This document shows, piece by piece, positions 8,456-16,266 of a stretch of 32,879 nucleotides of DNA; the first letter of the stretch is position 1; the number at the start of each line of letters is the position of its first letter. The stretch is from contig JAKPQH010000072.1 in the NCBI GenBank assembly GCA_029580855.1, positions 1 to 32,879 on the forward strand, in the 5' to 3' direction. Made by a program: the position numbers and the translations under genes. The stretch is from a bacterium (GTDB lineage Bacteria > Methylomirabilota > Methylomirabilia > Methylomirabilales > 2-02-FULL-66-22). The notes below the pieces were generated by a model that made no database searches, was not told where the DNA came from, and was given only the letters and a program-made list of their open reading frames with translations.

Positions 8456-8752
8456 ATGAACGGAACGAAGCGGTTGGAATGGCGGGAGGCGCTCCGGGTG
8501 TTCCGCGAGCGGATGGGGGGGCTGACCGACGCCAAAAAGGCCTACCTCAAGTCGGACCGCGACACGCGCAAGGCGGTGCGGGAGGCGCTCCGGTTCGGTT
8601 CCAGGACGATTCCCGAGCTCACACAGCAGCTCAACCTGCCGGGGGAGCGGGTCACGTGGTACGTCATGGCGCTGAAACGGTACGGCGAGGTCGTCGAAGC
8701 CGGGCGTGCGGGGGACTACTTCCGCTACGCCCTCAAGGAGTCGGAGCGATGA
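8456..8752 (+). CDS. small winged-helix-like protein of the hydrogenase/Qmo operon
   Basis: I do not recognise a named family. The 98-residue product is basic and helical in its first half. From about residue 50 it has a winged-helix pattern: TIPELTQQLNLP (helix-turn), then VTWYVMALKRYGEVVEAG (recognition-like helix and wing), ending in DYFRYAL. It has no cysteines, so it is not an Fe-S carrier. It sits between the QmoA-like and QmoC-like genes and its stop overlaps the next start by four bases (ATGA), so it is made together with the complex. It may be an operon-specific regulator or a structural accessory subunit; the sequence cannot decide. The ATG at 8456 follows a GGGGGA site. Confidence 0.8.
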   Translation: MNGTKRLEWREALRVFRERMGGLTDAKKAYLKSDRDTRKAVREALRFGSRTIPELTQQLNLPGERVTWYVMALKRYGEVVEAGRAGDYFRYALKESER

Positions 8753-9912
8753 GTGTCCGCGTGGATCCCGCGGTGATCACGGACCTCGCGCGGTACGGCG
8801 GGGATACCGTCTCGAAGTGCTTCAACTGCGGCAACTGCACCGCCGTCTGCGCTCTCACCAGCCAAGACAGCGTGTTCCCCCGGCGCTACATCCGTTACAT
8901 TCAGATGGGCCTCAAGCGCAAGATGCAGGAATCGCTGGATCCGTGGCTCTGCTACTACTGCGGCGACTGCTCGGATACCTGTCCGCGCCAGGCCGAGCCC
9001 GGCAAACTGATGATGGCGGGCCGCCGCTGGCTCATCAGCATGTACGATTGGACGGGTCTGAGCCGACTGATGTACAGGTGGCCGGCCTGGGAGATCGGCC
9101 TGCTGGCCGCGGTGGCCGCGGTCGTGCTCGGTCTGTTCACGATTCCGGCCAACTTCGGCTTCCGCCTCCTCGCCCAGCACCCCGAGGCGCGCCGGACCGT
9201 GATGCTGGCCTTTTTTGCACCCAAGGAGGTCGTCCACTGGGGCGACATCATCATGGCGGCGGGTCTGGCCGCCCTGCTCCTCAGCAACGCGGCCAGGATG
9301 ACGTATTACGTCATGCGAAACAGCGCCGCCGTCCCGCTGAGCGCGTACCTCGTCGAGTTAAAGGAGCTGATCCTGCACGCCATGACGCAGAAGCGGTGGC
9401 GGGAATGCAAGACCGACAACAGCAAACACTGGCTGCGCCACCTGGCTCTGGTGACCGCCTACGGAACCATGTTCGCGCTGGTGGTGGTCTTCCTTTACTG
9501 GTTCCAGGTGGAGGACGCCTCCTTCCACTGGACCAGCCTGCTGGGGTACTACGCCACGCTGATCCTCTTGGGGGCCACGCTGTGGATCGCCCGTGATCGC
9601 CTCGCGCAGCGCGACCAGATCCACAAGCACAGCGATCTGGCCGACTGGCTGTTCGTGGGGCTGCTGTTCTTCACCAGCCTGACCGGCATCCTGCTCCACC
9701 TGTTCCGGCTGTTGGACCAGCCCATGGCCACCTATGTCATGTATCTGGTCCATCTCATGGTGGCGGTTCCCATGCTGGTGGTGGAGGTGCCGTTCGGCAA
9801 GTGGTCGCACCTGCTCTATCGCCCGCTGGCCCTGTACCTGGCCGCGGTCCAGGCGCGCGCCCGTCAACCCCAGGTCTCCGAGGTGAAGATGGCCCCCACC
9901 GTCCCCGCGTGA
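8749..9912 (+). CDS. QmoC-like membrane subunit (HdrC ferredoxin fused to HdrE-type cytochrome b domain)
   Basis: The 387-residue protein begins with a HdrC-type ferredoxin domain holding two [4Fe-4S] motifs (Cys24/27/30/34 and Cys68/71/74/78). About six membrane segments follow from residue 110 onward. Several histidines lie in or near these helices, for example VHWGD, LLHLFR and YLVHLM, and are candidate heme b ligands. This fusion is the hallmark of QmoC, which links QmoAB to the menaquinone pool in sulfate reducers; related HdrE/NarI-type domains also use quinones. Here no aprAB or sat gene is nearby and the partner is a hydrogenase. The start overlaps the preceding stop, and the protein ends the tight operon. 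Quinone reactivity is inferred. Confidence 0.88.
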   Translation: MSVRVDPAVITDLARYGGDTVSKCFNCGNCTAVCALTSQDSVFPRRYIRYIQMGLKRKMQESLDPWLCYYCGDCSDTCPRQAEPGKLMMAGRRWLISMYDWTGLSRLMYRWPAWEIGLLAAVAAVVLGLFTIPANFGFRLLAQHPEARRTVMLAFFAPKEVVHWGDIIMAAGLAALLLSNAARMTYYVMRNSAAVPLSAYLVELKELILHAMTQKRWRECKTDNSKHWLRHLALVTAYGTMFALVVVFLYWFQVEDASFHWTSLLGYYATLILLGATLWIARDRLAQRDQIHKHSDLADWLFVGLLFFTSLTGILLHLFRLLDQPMATYVMYLVHLMVAVPMLVVEVPFGKWSHLLYRPLALYLAAVQARARQPQVSEVKMAPTVPA

Positions 9913-10057
9913 GCGGACTTTTTGCGCTGCCGGCCGGCGGCGACTGGGCCGCCCCGTGCCGCCGCCGGCGCCTTCCCCTCTCCGCTCTCGCAGACGATGG
10001 TTCGAGCGCGTATCTCGGGGTACAACCGTTGAACTCGCACCCCTTTTCGCTGGATTC

Positions 10058-10696
10058 ATGAGCGGCGGCGCCGAAGGTTCCGCGGCACCCCGATCCACCG
10101 TGACCAACTCCGGAGCATGTGGCCCGCCCGGGCCGCCGCAACGCGCGTCAGGCGGCGGACGCACCGTGGTTCTCGGGTTGGGGAACCCCGTCCTGTCCGA
10201 CGACGCTGTGGGTCTGGCCGTTGTGGCGGCCCTGCGCCGGATGTTCGCGGCTGCGCCGATCCCCGGTGCGGATATCCTGGCGAGCACCCGCGCGGGGTTC
10301 GAGCTGATCGACATCCTGCGGGACTACGGGCGCGCGATCCTGGTGGACTGCGTGACGATGCCCGATCCCCGACCGGGGACGGTCCGCCGGCTGAGCCTTG
10401 ACGATGTCGCGGGCAGCCACCGCCTCGTCAACGTCCATGACCTGAGCATCGGGGTGGCCTTCCGGTTGGCCGAACGGATGGGCATTCGCATGCCGGCGGA
10501 GGTGGAGATCCTGGCTGTCGAGGCCGCCGACACCTGCACTATCGCCGAGGGGCTGACGCCCGCCGTGGAAGCCGCCGTCGCCCCGCTGGCCCGCAGGATC
10601 TACGAGGACCTCAAAGACCGTGCCCCCGCCGCGGAGCCTCTGGACACCGAGGATTTCCGCAACCGTCGGGCATTCTATTCCCCGGATACCGGGTGA
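10058..10696 (+). CDS. [NiFe] hydrogenase maturation endopeptidase (HycI/HupD family)
   Basis: This family cuts the C-terminal tail of the hydrogenase large subunit once nickel is in place. The product has the family signature GLGNPVLSDDAVG near residues 40-52 (the second Asp normally binds the nickel of the substrate) and the usual alpha/beta layout after it. From the ATG at 10058 it would be 212 residues with a 36-residue low-complexity lead that has no clear ribosome site. A GTG at 10166, directly before the conserved core, gives 176 residues, closer to the family norm, so the start is uncertain. It lies 145 bases after the QmoC-like gene and most likely serves the MvhA encoded upstream. 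Confidence 0.87.
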   Translation: MSGGAEGSAAPRSTVTNSGACGPPGPPQRASGGGRTVVLGLGNPVLSDDAVGLAVVAALRRMFAAAPIPGADILASTRAGFELIDILRDYGRAILVDCVTMPDPRPGTVRRLSLDDVAGSHRLVNVHDLSIGVAFRLAERMGIRMPAEVEILAVEAADTCTIAEGLTPAVEAAVAPLARRIYEDLKDRAPAAEPLDTEDFRNRRAFYSPDTG

Positions 10697-10775
10697 CACC
10701 CGGCCGCGGGAGGGACGCTTCCATCCCGGCCCGACCCGGGTTATAGTCCCGCCGCCCAGGACGCGGGGTGAGACC

Positions 10776-11684
10776 ATGCAGACATCGAAGCGGGCTCTGG
10801 ACGGTCGGGCCGTGGCGACGGTGGTGACGCTCTGCTTTCTCTGGGGGCTGTCGCAGGTCTCCATCAAGGCGGCCAGCACCGGGGTGAGCCCGATTTTTCA
10901 GGCGGCGGCACGCTCCATCATCGCCGCCTGCCTGGTCGCCTTGTGGGCGCGGGCGCGCGGCTTGCCCTTGATGCACCGCGATCGCACCCTCGTTCACGGC
11001 CTGACCATCGGATGTCTGTTCGGCACCGAGTTCGTTTTCGTGTACCTGGGTCTGTACTACACCACCGCGTCGCATGCGGTGATCTTCCTCTACACCGCCC
11101 CGCTTTTCGTCGCCCTGGGCGCCCACTGGCTCTTGCCCGCCGAGACGATGACAGCCCGCACGGGTGCGGGTCTTCTCCTGGCCTTCGCCGGCGTGCTCGC
11201 CACGTTCTGGGACAGCCTTCAGGCCCCCTCCCGCCTCCAACTCCTGGGCGACCTCTTGAGCCTCGCGGCGGGGTTTCTCTGGGCGGCGACATCCCTCTAC
11301 CTCAAACGGATCGTGCGCACGTCCATGACCCCGTCCCAGATGCTCTTCTACCAGCTGGCGTTCTCCGCGGTGCAGCTGTCGGCGATGACCTTGCTGCTGG
11401 AGTCGCGGCGGGTCACGGCGCTCGGCCCGCTTGTCCTCGGCTCCATCGCCTATCAGGGGATCGTCGTGGCGTTTGCCAGTTATCTGGCCTGGTTCTGGCT
11501 CATCCAGGCGTACCCGGTGAGCCACGTCTCCGCCTTCACCTTTTTTACACCCATCTTCGGCATCCTGCTCGGGGGCGTATTGCTCCACGACCCCCTCACG
11601 GCGCACTTGTTGATGGGAGGCGCGCTGGTCGTGGCCGGCATGACTCTGGTCAACTGGCCGCGACACGGACGCGAACCCCTGTAG
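10776..11684 (+). CDS. EamA/DMT-family transporter
   Basis: This is a 302-residue inner-membrane protein of the drug/metabolite transporter superfamily with two EamA repeats and about ten hydrophobic helices. Recognisable pieces are the first helix with FLWGLSQVSIKAA, the end-of-helix motif YYTTASHAVIFLYTAPLFV in repeat one, and the matching AYPVSHVSAFTFFTPIFG in repeat two. Members export or import amino acids, nucleosides or other small metabolites; the substrate cannot be read from sequence. The ATG at 10776 follows GCGGGGTGAGA, and TTATAGT about 30 bases upstream could be a weak -10 element. It lies 13 bases before the flavin reductase gene, so the two are probably co-transcribed. No obvious link to the hydrogenase. 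Confidence 0.86.
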   Translation: MQTSKRALDGRAVATVVTLCFLWGLSQVSIKAASTGVSPIFQAAARSIIAACLVALWARARGLPLMHRDRTLVHGLTIGCLFGTEFVFVYLGLYYTTASHAVIFLYTAPLFVALGAHWLLPAETMTARTGAGLLLAFAGVLATFWDSLQAPSRLQLLGDLLSLAAGFLWAATSLYLKRIVRTSMTPSQMLFYQLAFSAVQLSAMTLLLESRRVTALGPLVLGSIAYQGIVVAFASYLAWFWLIQAYPVSHVSAFTFFTPIFGILLGGVLLHDPLTAHLLMGGALVVAGMTLVNWPRHGREPL

Positions 11685-11697
11685 AGAGGAGGACCCA

Positions 11698-12255
11698 GTG
11701 GCCAAGGTCGCCAAGAAGCCCGGGACGTACCTCTACCCCCTGCCGGCCAGTCTGATCACCTGCGGTCCGGCGGAGCGGCCGAACATCATCACCCTGGCGT
11801 GGGTGGGAACGCTCTGCTCCGAGCCGCCGGTCATCGGTATCGGCATCCGCCCGTCGCGCCGCTCCCACGGCTTGGTGAAAGAGTCGGGCGAATTCGCCGT
11901 GAATGTCCCGACGGCGGCCATGGTTCGCATGGTGGACTGGTGCGGGACGGTGTCCGGGCACACGGAGGACAAATTCCCGGCCCTGGGCCTGACCGCCGTC
12001 CCGGCGCAGGTCATCCACACCGCGACGATCGCAGAGTGCCCGCTCAGCCTCGAGTGCCAGGTGATCCAAACGCTGCATCTTGGCACCCACGACGTGTTCC
12101 TCGGAAAGGTGGTCGCGGTGCAGGTCGACGAGGCAATCCTCGACGCCCGGGGAGAAATCGACCTGGGCAAGGCGAACCCCCTGGCGTACGGCGGGCATGC
12201 GTACTGGACGCTCGGTCGGTTCGTCGAGAAACACGGCTATACCGCGGCGCACTAG
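11698..12255 (+). CDS. flavin reductase family (FMN-binding split-barrel) protein
   Basis: The 185-residue protein matches the flavin reductase-like/flavoredoxin family. It opens with LYPLPASLITCG followed by NIITLAWVG, continues with PPVIGIGIRPSRRSH and EFAVNVP, the FMN phosphate-contact region, and ends with an AYGGHAYW segment. Such proteins bind FMN and either reduce free flavin or act as small electron carriers. The start is a GTG with a near-perfect AGAGGAGGA site. It follows the EamA gene closely and precedes the glutamate dehydrogenase by 47 bases. Its partner and substrate are unknown. A link to the redox operon upstream is possible but unsupported by sequence. Confidence 0.87.
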   Translation: MAKVAKKPGTYLYPLPASLITCGPAERPNIITLAWVGTLCSEPPVIGIGIRPSRRSHGLVKESGEFAVNVPTAAMVRMVDWCGTVSGHTEDKFPALGLTAVPAQVIHTATIAECPLSLECQVIQTLHLGTHDVFLGKVVAVQVDEAILDARGEIDLGKANPLAYGGHAYWTLGRFVEKHGYTAAH

Positions 12256-12302
12256 GTTCTGGTAGACTGGCGTTGGAGGACAAAAGAAACGTGAGGTGGG
12301 CC

Positions 12303-15287
12303 ATGCGACCGAGTAGCGATCTCCACCCCGACCGCTCCCTGCAGAAGGCCATCCGGGCCACCGCCCGCGCGGCGACGGGCAACCTCCAATGGCTGCGCGA
12401 GCACCTGCCCCCGTATTTCTTCGTCACCATGCGGGACGAGCAGGACGCGCTGGCGCATCTTGCAACCAACCTCGCATCGCTCCGGCGCAACCGCCACCTG
12501 ATTCTGGTGGAACAGGAGAAGGAACTCATCCTCGCCCGCCAGGATCTCCCCGGCTCCGTCTACGAAACCCTCGAGCTGATCCAGGACCGGGACGTCTCGT
12601 ATGCCGAGATCACGCACTCCGACCAGCCCGTGCCGGGCACCGAGCAGGCGCTGGAGATCCAACGCTTCGAGTTCGATCGGAAAGCGGACGCCGAGGTCGC
12701 CGCCGCCACCGCCGCCATCCCGCCGCGTATCCGCCGCGAGGCCCTCGCCGCCCTGAAGGCGAACTATCCTCCGATGCCCCCGCGGCAGTTCGAGAAGCTG
12801 CTCCGCCTGATCTGGCTCAACAACGAGCGGTATGTGCGCGTCTCGCCGGCGCGGCGCGTCGCCCAGCTCCTCTGGCTCTTCCATCAGGCGCGGACGCACG
12901 GAGGCATCTTCCTGGATGTGGAGGCGTCGGGCCCGGGGACGCCCCAGGAGACCCGCGTGCTCTTCGCCGTGGGAAATCCGCCGCACAAAGGCTACCTCGC
13001 GCAGGTGACCGAGGTGTTCAACCGCCTGAACCTCGGGGTCAGGCGGTGCTACGCCCTGACCATCACCACCGGGGTACACCCGTATTTCCTCGGAACGTTC
13101 TACGTCCTCCGCCGCGACGGCGGACTGGTCGAGAAGGACTCCGAGCTGTTCTCCCAGCTCCAGCACGAACTCTACAACACCCAGATCCTGTCCAGCGACT
13201 CGGCCACGTACCGGGACCTCGTCGTCAAGCGCCTCCTGACGGGGGAAGAGGCATCCCTCATCAACGCCTTTATCGGCTTCTGCCACACGAGCCTGGCGCA
13301 CAACCAGCCGCACCGCTACACGCTGGAGGACGTGATTCGCGCCTTCCATTCCCACCCGGAGATGGCGCTAAAGCTGGTCCGCCTCTTCAAGGTCCGCTTC
13401 GACCCGGATCTCCCGGACCGCGAGGCGCGCTACGCAGCCCAGCGCGGCGAGACCGAGCGCGAAGTGGCGGCGTACAACACCGGCCACAAGCAGCTTGACG
13501 CGTTTCGCGGCTCCATCTTCCGCGCTACACTCCACTTCATCCACCGAACGCTCAAGACGAACTTCTTCGTGCCCGAGAAGCACGCCCTCGCCTTCCGCCT
13601 CGACCCGGCTTATCTCGACGATCTGGGCCCGGAGTTCACCGCCGACCTGCCGCCGGAGCGCCCTTTCCGGGTGACCTACTTTTACGGGCGGCACGGTGTG
13701 GGCTACCACATCGGCTTTTCCGACATCGCGCGCGGCGGCTGGCGGACCATCATCACACAGACGCGGGACGACTACGTCACCGTGGCCAACACCCTGTTCC
13801 GCGAGAACTACGTCCTGGCGCACACGCAGCACCTGAAGAACAAGGACATCTACGAGGGCGGCTCCAAGCTGGTCGTCGTTCTGCGCGCGCCGGATGTCCG
13901 GGGCAAGGAGCAGCTCCACCAGCTCCTCTACAAGATCCAGTACGGCTTTCTCAACGCGTTCCTGGACATCTTCGTGTCGCGGGACGGCAAGGTCGCGCAC
14001 CCGCGCGTGGTGGACTACTACGGCGAGGACGAGGCCATCGAGCTGGGCCCCGACGAGAACATGCACGACCGGATGATCGAAACCATCGCGGAGATGTCCG
14101 TCAAGCGCGGCTATGTCCTCGGCATCGGGATCATGTCCAGCAAGGTGGTCGGCATCAACCACAAGCAGTACGGCGTCACGTCCACCGGGGTCGTCAAATT
14201 CGCCGAAGTCGCCATGCGCGAGCAGGGCATCGCCATCCGGACGGACCCCTTCAGCGTCAAGTTCACGGGAGGCCCGAATGGCGACGTGGCCGGGAACTCC
14301 ATGCGGCTCCTCCTGGACCGTTGCCCCCGCGTCGCCATCCGCCTCATCGTCGACGCCACGGGAGCCGTCGCGGATCTCAACGGCCTCGATCGCGACGAGC
14401 TGTCGCGCATCGTCTTGAAGGAGGATGTCGAGGGCTTCGACCCGGCACGGCTTTCTCCGGGGGGGTTTCTGCTCTACCGGGACGTCCGACGGACCGAGGG
14501 GCTGCGCGAACTCTACAAACGCGTCGAGCGGACCGCGTCGGGCCTGACGGAGACATGGGTCACGCTCGACGAGTTCCAGAAGGAATTTTCCGAGCTTCTC
14601 TTCACCGTCCCCACGGATCTGTTCATCCCCGCCGGCGGCCGCCCCGAGACCGTCGACCGGTCCAACTGGGCGCGCTTCTTCGGACCGGACGGAACGGCCA
14701 CGGTCCGCGTCATTGTCGAGGGCGCCAACTCGTTTATCTCGCCCGAGGCGCGCACGCTCCTGCAGGGGAAAGGGATCGTGGTCATCCGGGATGCGTCCGC
14801 CAACAAGTGCGGCGTCATCTCGTCGTCGTACGAGATCATCGCCAACCTGCTCCTCAGCGAGAAGGAGTTCCTGACGCACAAGGAGGCGTACGTCGCCGAT
14901 GTCCTGGAGATCCTGGAGCAGCGAGCGGCCAACGAGGCCGAGCTGATCTTCCGGCGGCACCGGGAGGCGCGAGGCCGGACCACCTTCACCGAGATCTCCG
15001 ACGCCGTCAGCGTGGAGATCAACCGGCATTACGCCCAGCTCTTCGACTTCTTCCAGGCGCGACCGGATCTGGGCGGCCAGCGGCTCTACCGCCGGGCGCT
15101 TCTGGCGCACCTGCCGCGGATGATCCGGGAGAACCCGCGTTTTCGCTCGCGGGTCCGGAATCTTCCGTCCAAGTACCGGGCGGCCATGCTGGCCGTCGAG
15201 ATCGCGTCGATGATCGTCTACCGCGGCGGGTTCGAGCGGAATTTCGAGGAGGATCTCCGGGGCTACGTGGCCCGCATGTTCGCCTGA
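12303..15287 (+). CDS. large NAD-dependent glutamate dehydrogenase, about 115 kDa type
   Basis: The 994-residue protein catalyses, by family, NAD-linked oxidative deamination of glutamate to 2-oxoglutarate and ammonia. The catalytic core lies in the middle: ARGGWRT near residue 473, then TQHLKNKDIYEGGSK near 508-522, with the substrate-binding lysines. The NAD-binding part follows, with GGPNGDVAGN near 660, EGANSFISPEAR near 808 and SANKCGVISSSYEI near 830. It is shorter than the 1600-residue bacterial GDHs, and its core wording is closest to the fungal GDH2 (L_115) type. The ATG at 12303 follows GAGGTGG; the frame is open far upstream but overlaps the flavin reductase. A TGGTAGACT extended -10-like sequence lies just upstream. 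Confidence 0.9.
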   Translation: MRPSSDLHPDRSLQKAIRATARAATGNLQWLREHLPPYFFVTMRDEQDALAHLATNLASLRRNRHLILVEQEKELILARQDLPGSVYETLELIQDRDVSYAEITHSDQPVPGTEQALEIQRFEFDRKADAEVAAATAAIPPRIRREALAALKANYPPMPPRQFEKLLRLIWLNNERYVRVSPARRVAQLLWLFHQARTHGGIFLDVEASGPGTPQETRVLFAVGNPPHKGYLAQVTEVFNRLNLGVRRCYALTITTGVHPYFLGTFYVLRRDGGLVEKDSELFSQLQHELYNTQILSSDSATYRDLVVKRLLTGEEASLINAFIGFCHTSLAHNQPHRYTLEDVIRAFHSHPEMALKLVRLFKVRFDPDLPDREARYAAQRGETEREVAAYNTGHKQLDAFRGSIFRATLHFIHRTLKTNFFVPEKHALAFRLDPAYLDDLGPEFTADLPPERPFRVTYFYGRHGVGYHIGFSDIARGGWRTIITQTRDDYVTVANTLFRENYVLAHTQHLKNKDIYEGGSKLVVVLRAPDVRGKEQLHQLLYKIQYGFLNAFLDIFVSRDGKVAHPRVVDYYGEDEAIELGPDENMHDRMIETIAEMSVKRGYVLGIGIMSSKVVGINHKQYGVTSTGVVKFAEVAMREQGIAIRTDPFSVKFTGGPNGDVAGNSMRLLLDRCPRVAIRLIVDATGAVADLNGLDRDELSRIVLKEDVEGFDPARLSPGGFLLYRDVRRTEGLRELYKRVERTASGLTETWVTLDEFQKEFSELLFTVPTDLFIPAGGRPETVDRSNWARFFGPDGTATVRVIVEGANSFISPEARTLLQGKGIVVIRDASANKCGVISSSYEIIANLLLSEKEFLTHKEAYVADVLEILEQRAANEAELIFRRHREARGRTTFTEISDAVSVEINRHYAQLFDFFQARPDLGGQRLYRRALLAHLPRMIRENPRFRSRVRNLPSKYRAAMLAVEIASMIVYRGGFERNFEEDLRGYVARMFA

Positions 15288-15311
15288 GCGCCATGGTCCC
15301 GCATCGACAGC

Positions 15312-15340
15312 AGCGCCGAGCGAACGTGGCGAACGGCGCT
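15312..15340. terminator. hairpin between convergent gdh and hepT
   Basis: AGCGCCG at 15312-15318 pairs perfectly with CGGCGCT at 15334-15340 around a 15-base loop. It lies in the 52-base convergent gap and touches the hepT stop codon. There is no real T-run on either side, so termination is only suggested. Confidence 0.3.
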
Positions 15341-15768
15341 CAGCCTTTGCTATCGAGCCATGTTTGGACGTGACGCGCGAATTCTTCGAGGTCGGCGAGC
15401 GCTTGCGTCAGGATGGAGTACACCCTGGTGTGATCGATCCGCAGGTAATCATGGACCAGGATATTCCGAAATCCTGCCATGGGCACAATGCGCTCCGCGA
15501 ACGGAGAGGGGAGGATGCCGGACGCGCCGAGGATATGAAAGATATCGGTTTGGTCTTGCGGGACGGTCAGGTTCTCTTCCGCGATGACGTGGTTGCCGAT
15601 GTCCAGAGCGCACTGGATGGCCACCTGCAACTCGCGCTCGCAATTACTGCGAAGTCGGCGGCTGGCGAGATAGTCCTGAAGCGTGCCTGGCCGAAGTTCC
15701 CTGAGCTCTGCCACGCATTCGTCGAGCCGGCGGAGCCTCGCGGCAATTGCCTCACGGTCTATGACCAA
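15340..15768 (-). CDS. hepT: HepT-family HEPN toxin (DUF86)
   Basis: HepT is the HEPN-fold toxin of the MntA-HepT toxin-antitoxin system and a predicted RNase. The 142-residue product is all-helical and carries the RX4HXY catalytic motif as R101-NILV-H106-D-Y108. The length fits the family (about 140). The start is a TTG at 15768: it is preceded by GGGAGG with six bases of spacing, and it gives the usual short N-terminus (MVIDREAI). An in-frame ATG at 15852 would lie far inside mntA and adds a basic, non-conserved extension. The gene overlaps mntA by 17 bases. In the known system MntA AMPylates a tyrosine in this motif; Tyr108 is the equivalent residue. Confidence 0.9.
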   Translation of the reverse strand: MVIDREAIAARLRRLDECVAELRELRPGTLQDYLASRRLRSNCERELQVAIQCALDIGNHVIAEENLTVPQDQTDIFHILGASGILPSPFAERIVPMAGFRNILVHDYLRIDHTRVYSILTQALADLEEFARHVQTWLDSKG

Positions 15769-16228
15769 AGCGGGCCTCCCGAATGCGTCGGGCCGTCGCC
15801 GTGTCCTGAACCCGGCGCAGGGTCTTGGTGTCCAGATAGCGCCGCGTCGCATCAGTCCGGAAACGGAGCCGCGCCACCTCGTCGCGGCAGAAAAGCGGCT
15901 TCCCCTCGACGACCACCTTGTAGGCGAGGAGAGGCGGGGCCTGATTCAGAATCACCACCTGGACCTCGTCCGAGCGAAAGATCCTGGCCAGCTCCTGCAT
16001 CAGGGCGATCCGGTAATCGAGGTAGGTCTCGCGCGGCACCGGCTCCGAGAGCAGCACGGCAAGGTCCACATCGCTGATCGGCGTGGCTTTCCCCCTGGCA
16101 TGCGACCCGAACAAATAGGCAACCAGCACCTCGGCGCGCCGGGCGAAACACTGGCTTGCCTCTGCCAGCGTGCGCTCGTTGACCTCGGGCACTTTCTCCC
16201 TGGTCCTGCACGTTCTTGGCGAAATCAT
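15752..16228 (-). CDS. mntA: MntA-family minimal nucleotidyltransferase antitoxin
   Basis: This 158-residue protein is a minimal nucleotidyltransferase that, in characterised MntA-HepT pairs, silences the HEPN toxin by AMPylation. The signature GSX10DXD is exact: Gly41-Ser42 and Asp53-Val-Asp55. A further acidic residue in the EVQVVILN strand is the likely third metal ligand. The C-terminal part is longer than in the smallest MNT proteins. Start choice is open. The ATG at 16228 has no ribosome site, but the promoter directly upstream would give a nearly leaderless transcript. The GTG at 16192 has GGGAG very close before it. The pair is transcribed after the Sir2 gene on the same strand. Confidence 0.89.
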   Translation of the reverse strand: MISPRTCRTREKVPEVNERTLAEASQCFARRAEVLVAYLFGSHARGKATPISDVDLAVLLSEPVPRETYLDYRIALMQELARIFRSDEVQVVILNQAPPLLAYKVVVEGKPLFCRDEVARLRFRTDATRRYLDTKTLRRVQDTATARRIREARFGHRP

Positions 16229-16237
16229 GACGGGTCA

Positions 16238-16266
16238 ACGATACGGGAGGCGCAGGAGGCTGTCAA
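16238..16266 (-). promoter_or_regulatory. sigma70-type promoter of mntA-hepT
   Basis: Read on the minus strand, TTGACA (16266-16261) and TATCGT (16243-16238) are 17 bases apart. The predicted start near 16231 is only 2-4 bases before the mntA ATG at 16228. The -35 box overlaps the stop codon of the upstream Sir2 gene, so the toxin-antitoxin pair can be expressed independently of it. Confidence 0.6.

Noticed and set aside
10943..11755. Plus-strand open frame overlapping the EamA transporter
   Set aside because: Arg/Pro-rich shadow translation; the transporter frame has clear membrane helices and an SD-preceded start.
13368..15110. 580-codon minus-strand open frame opposite glutamate dehydrogenase
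   Set aside because: The plus strand encodes a full conserved enzyme; the opposite frame has no recognisable domain.
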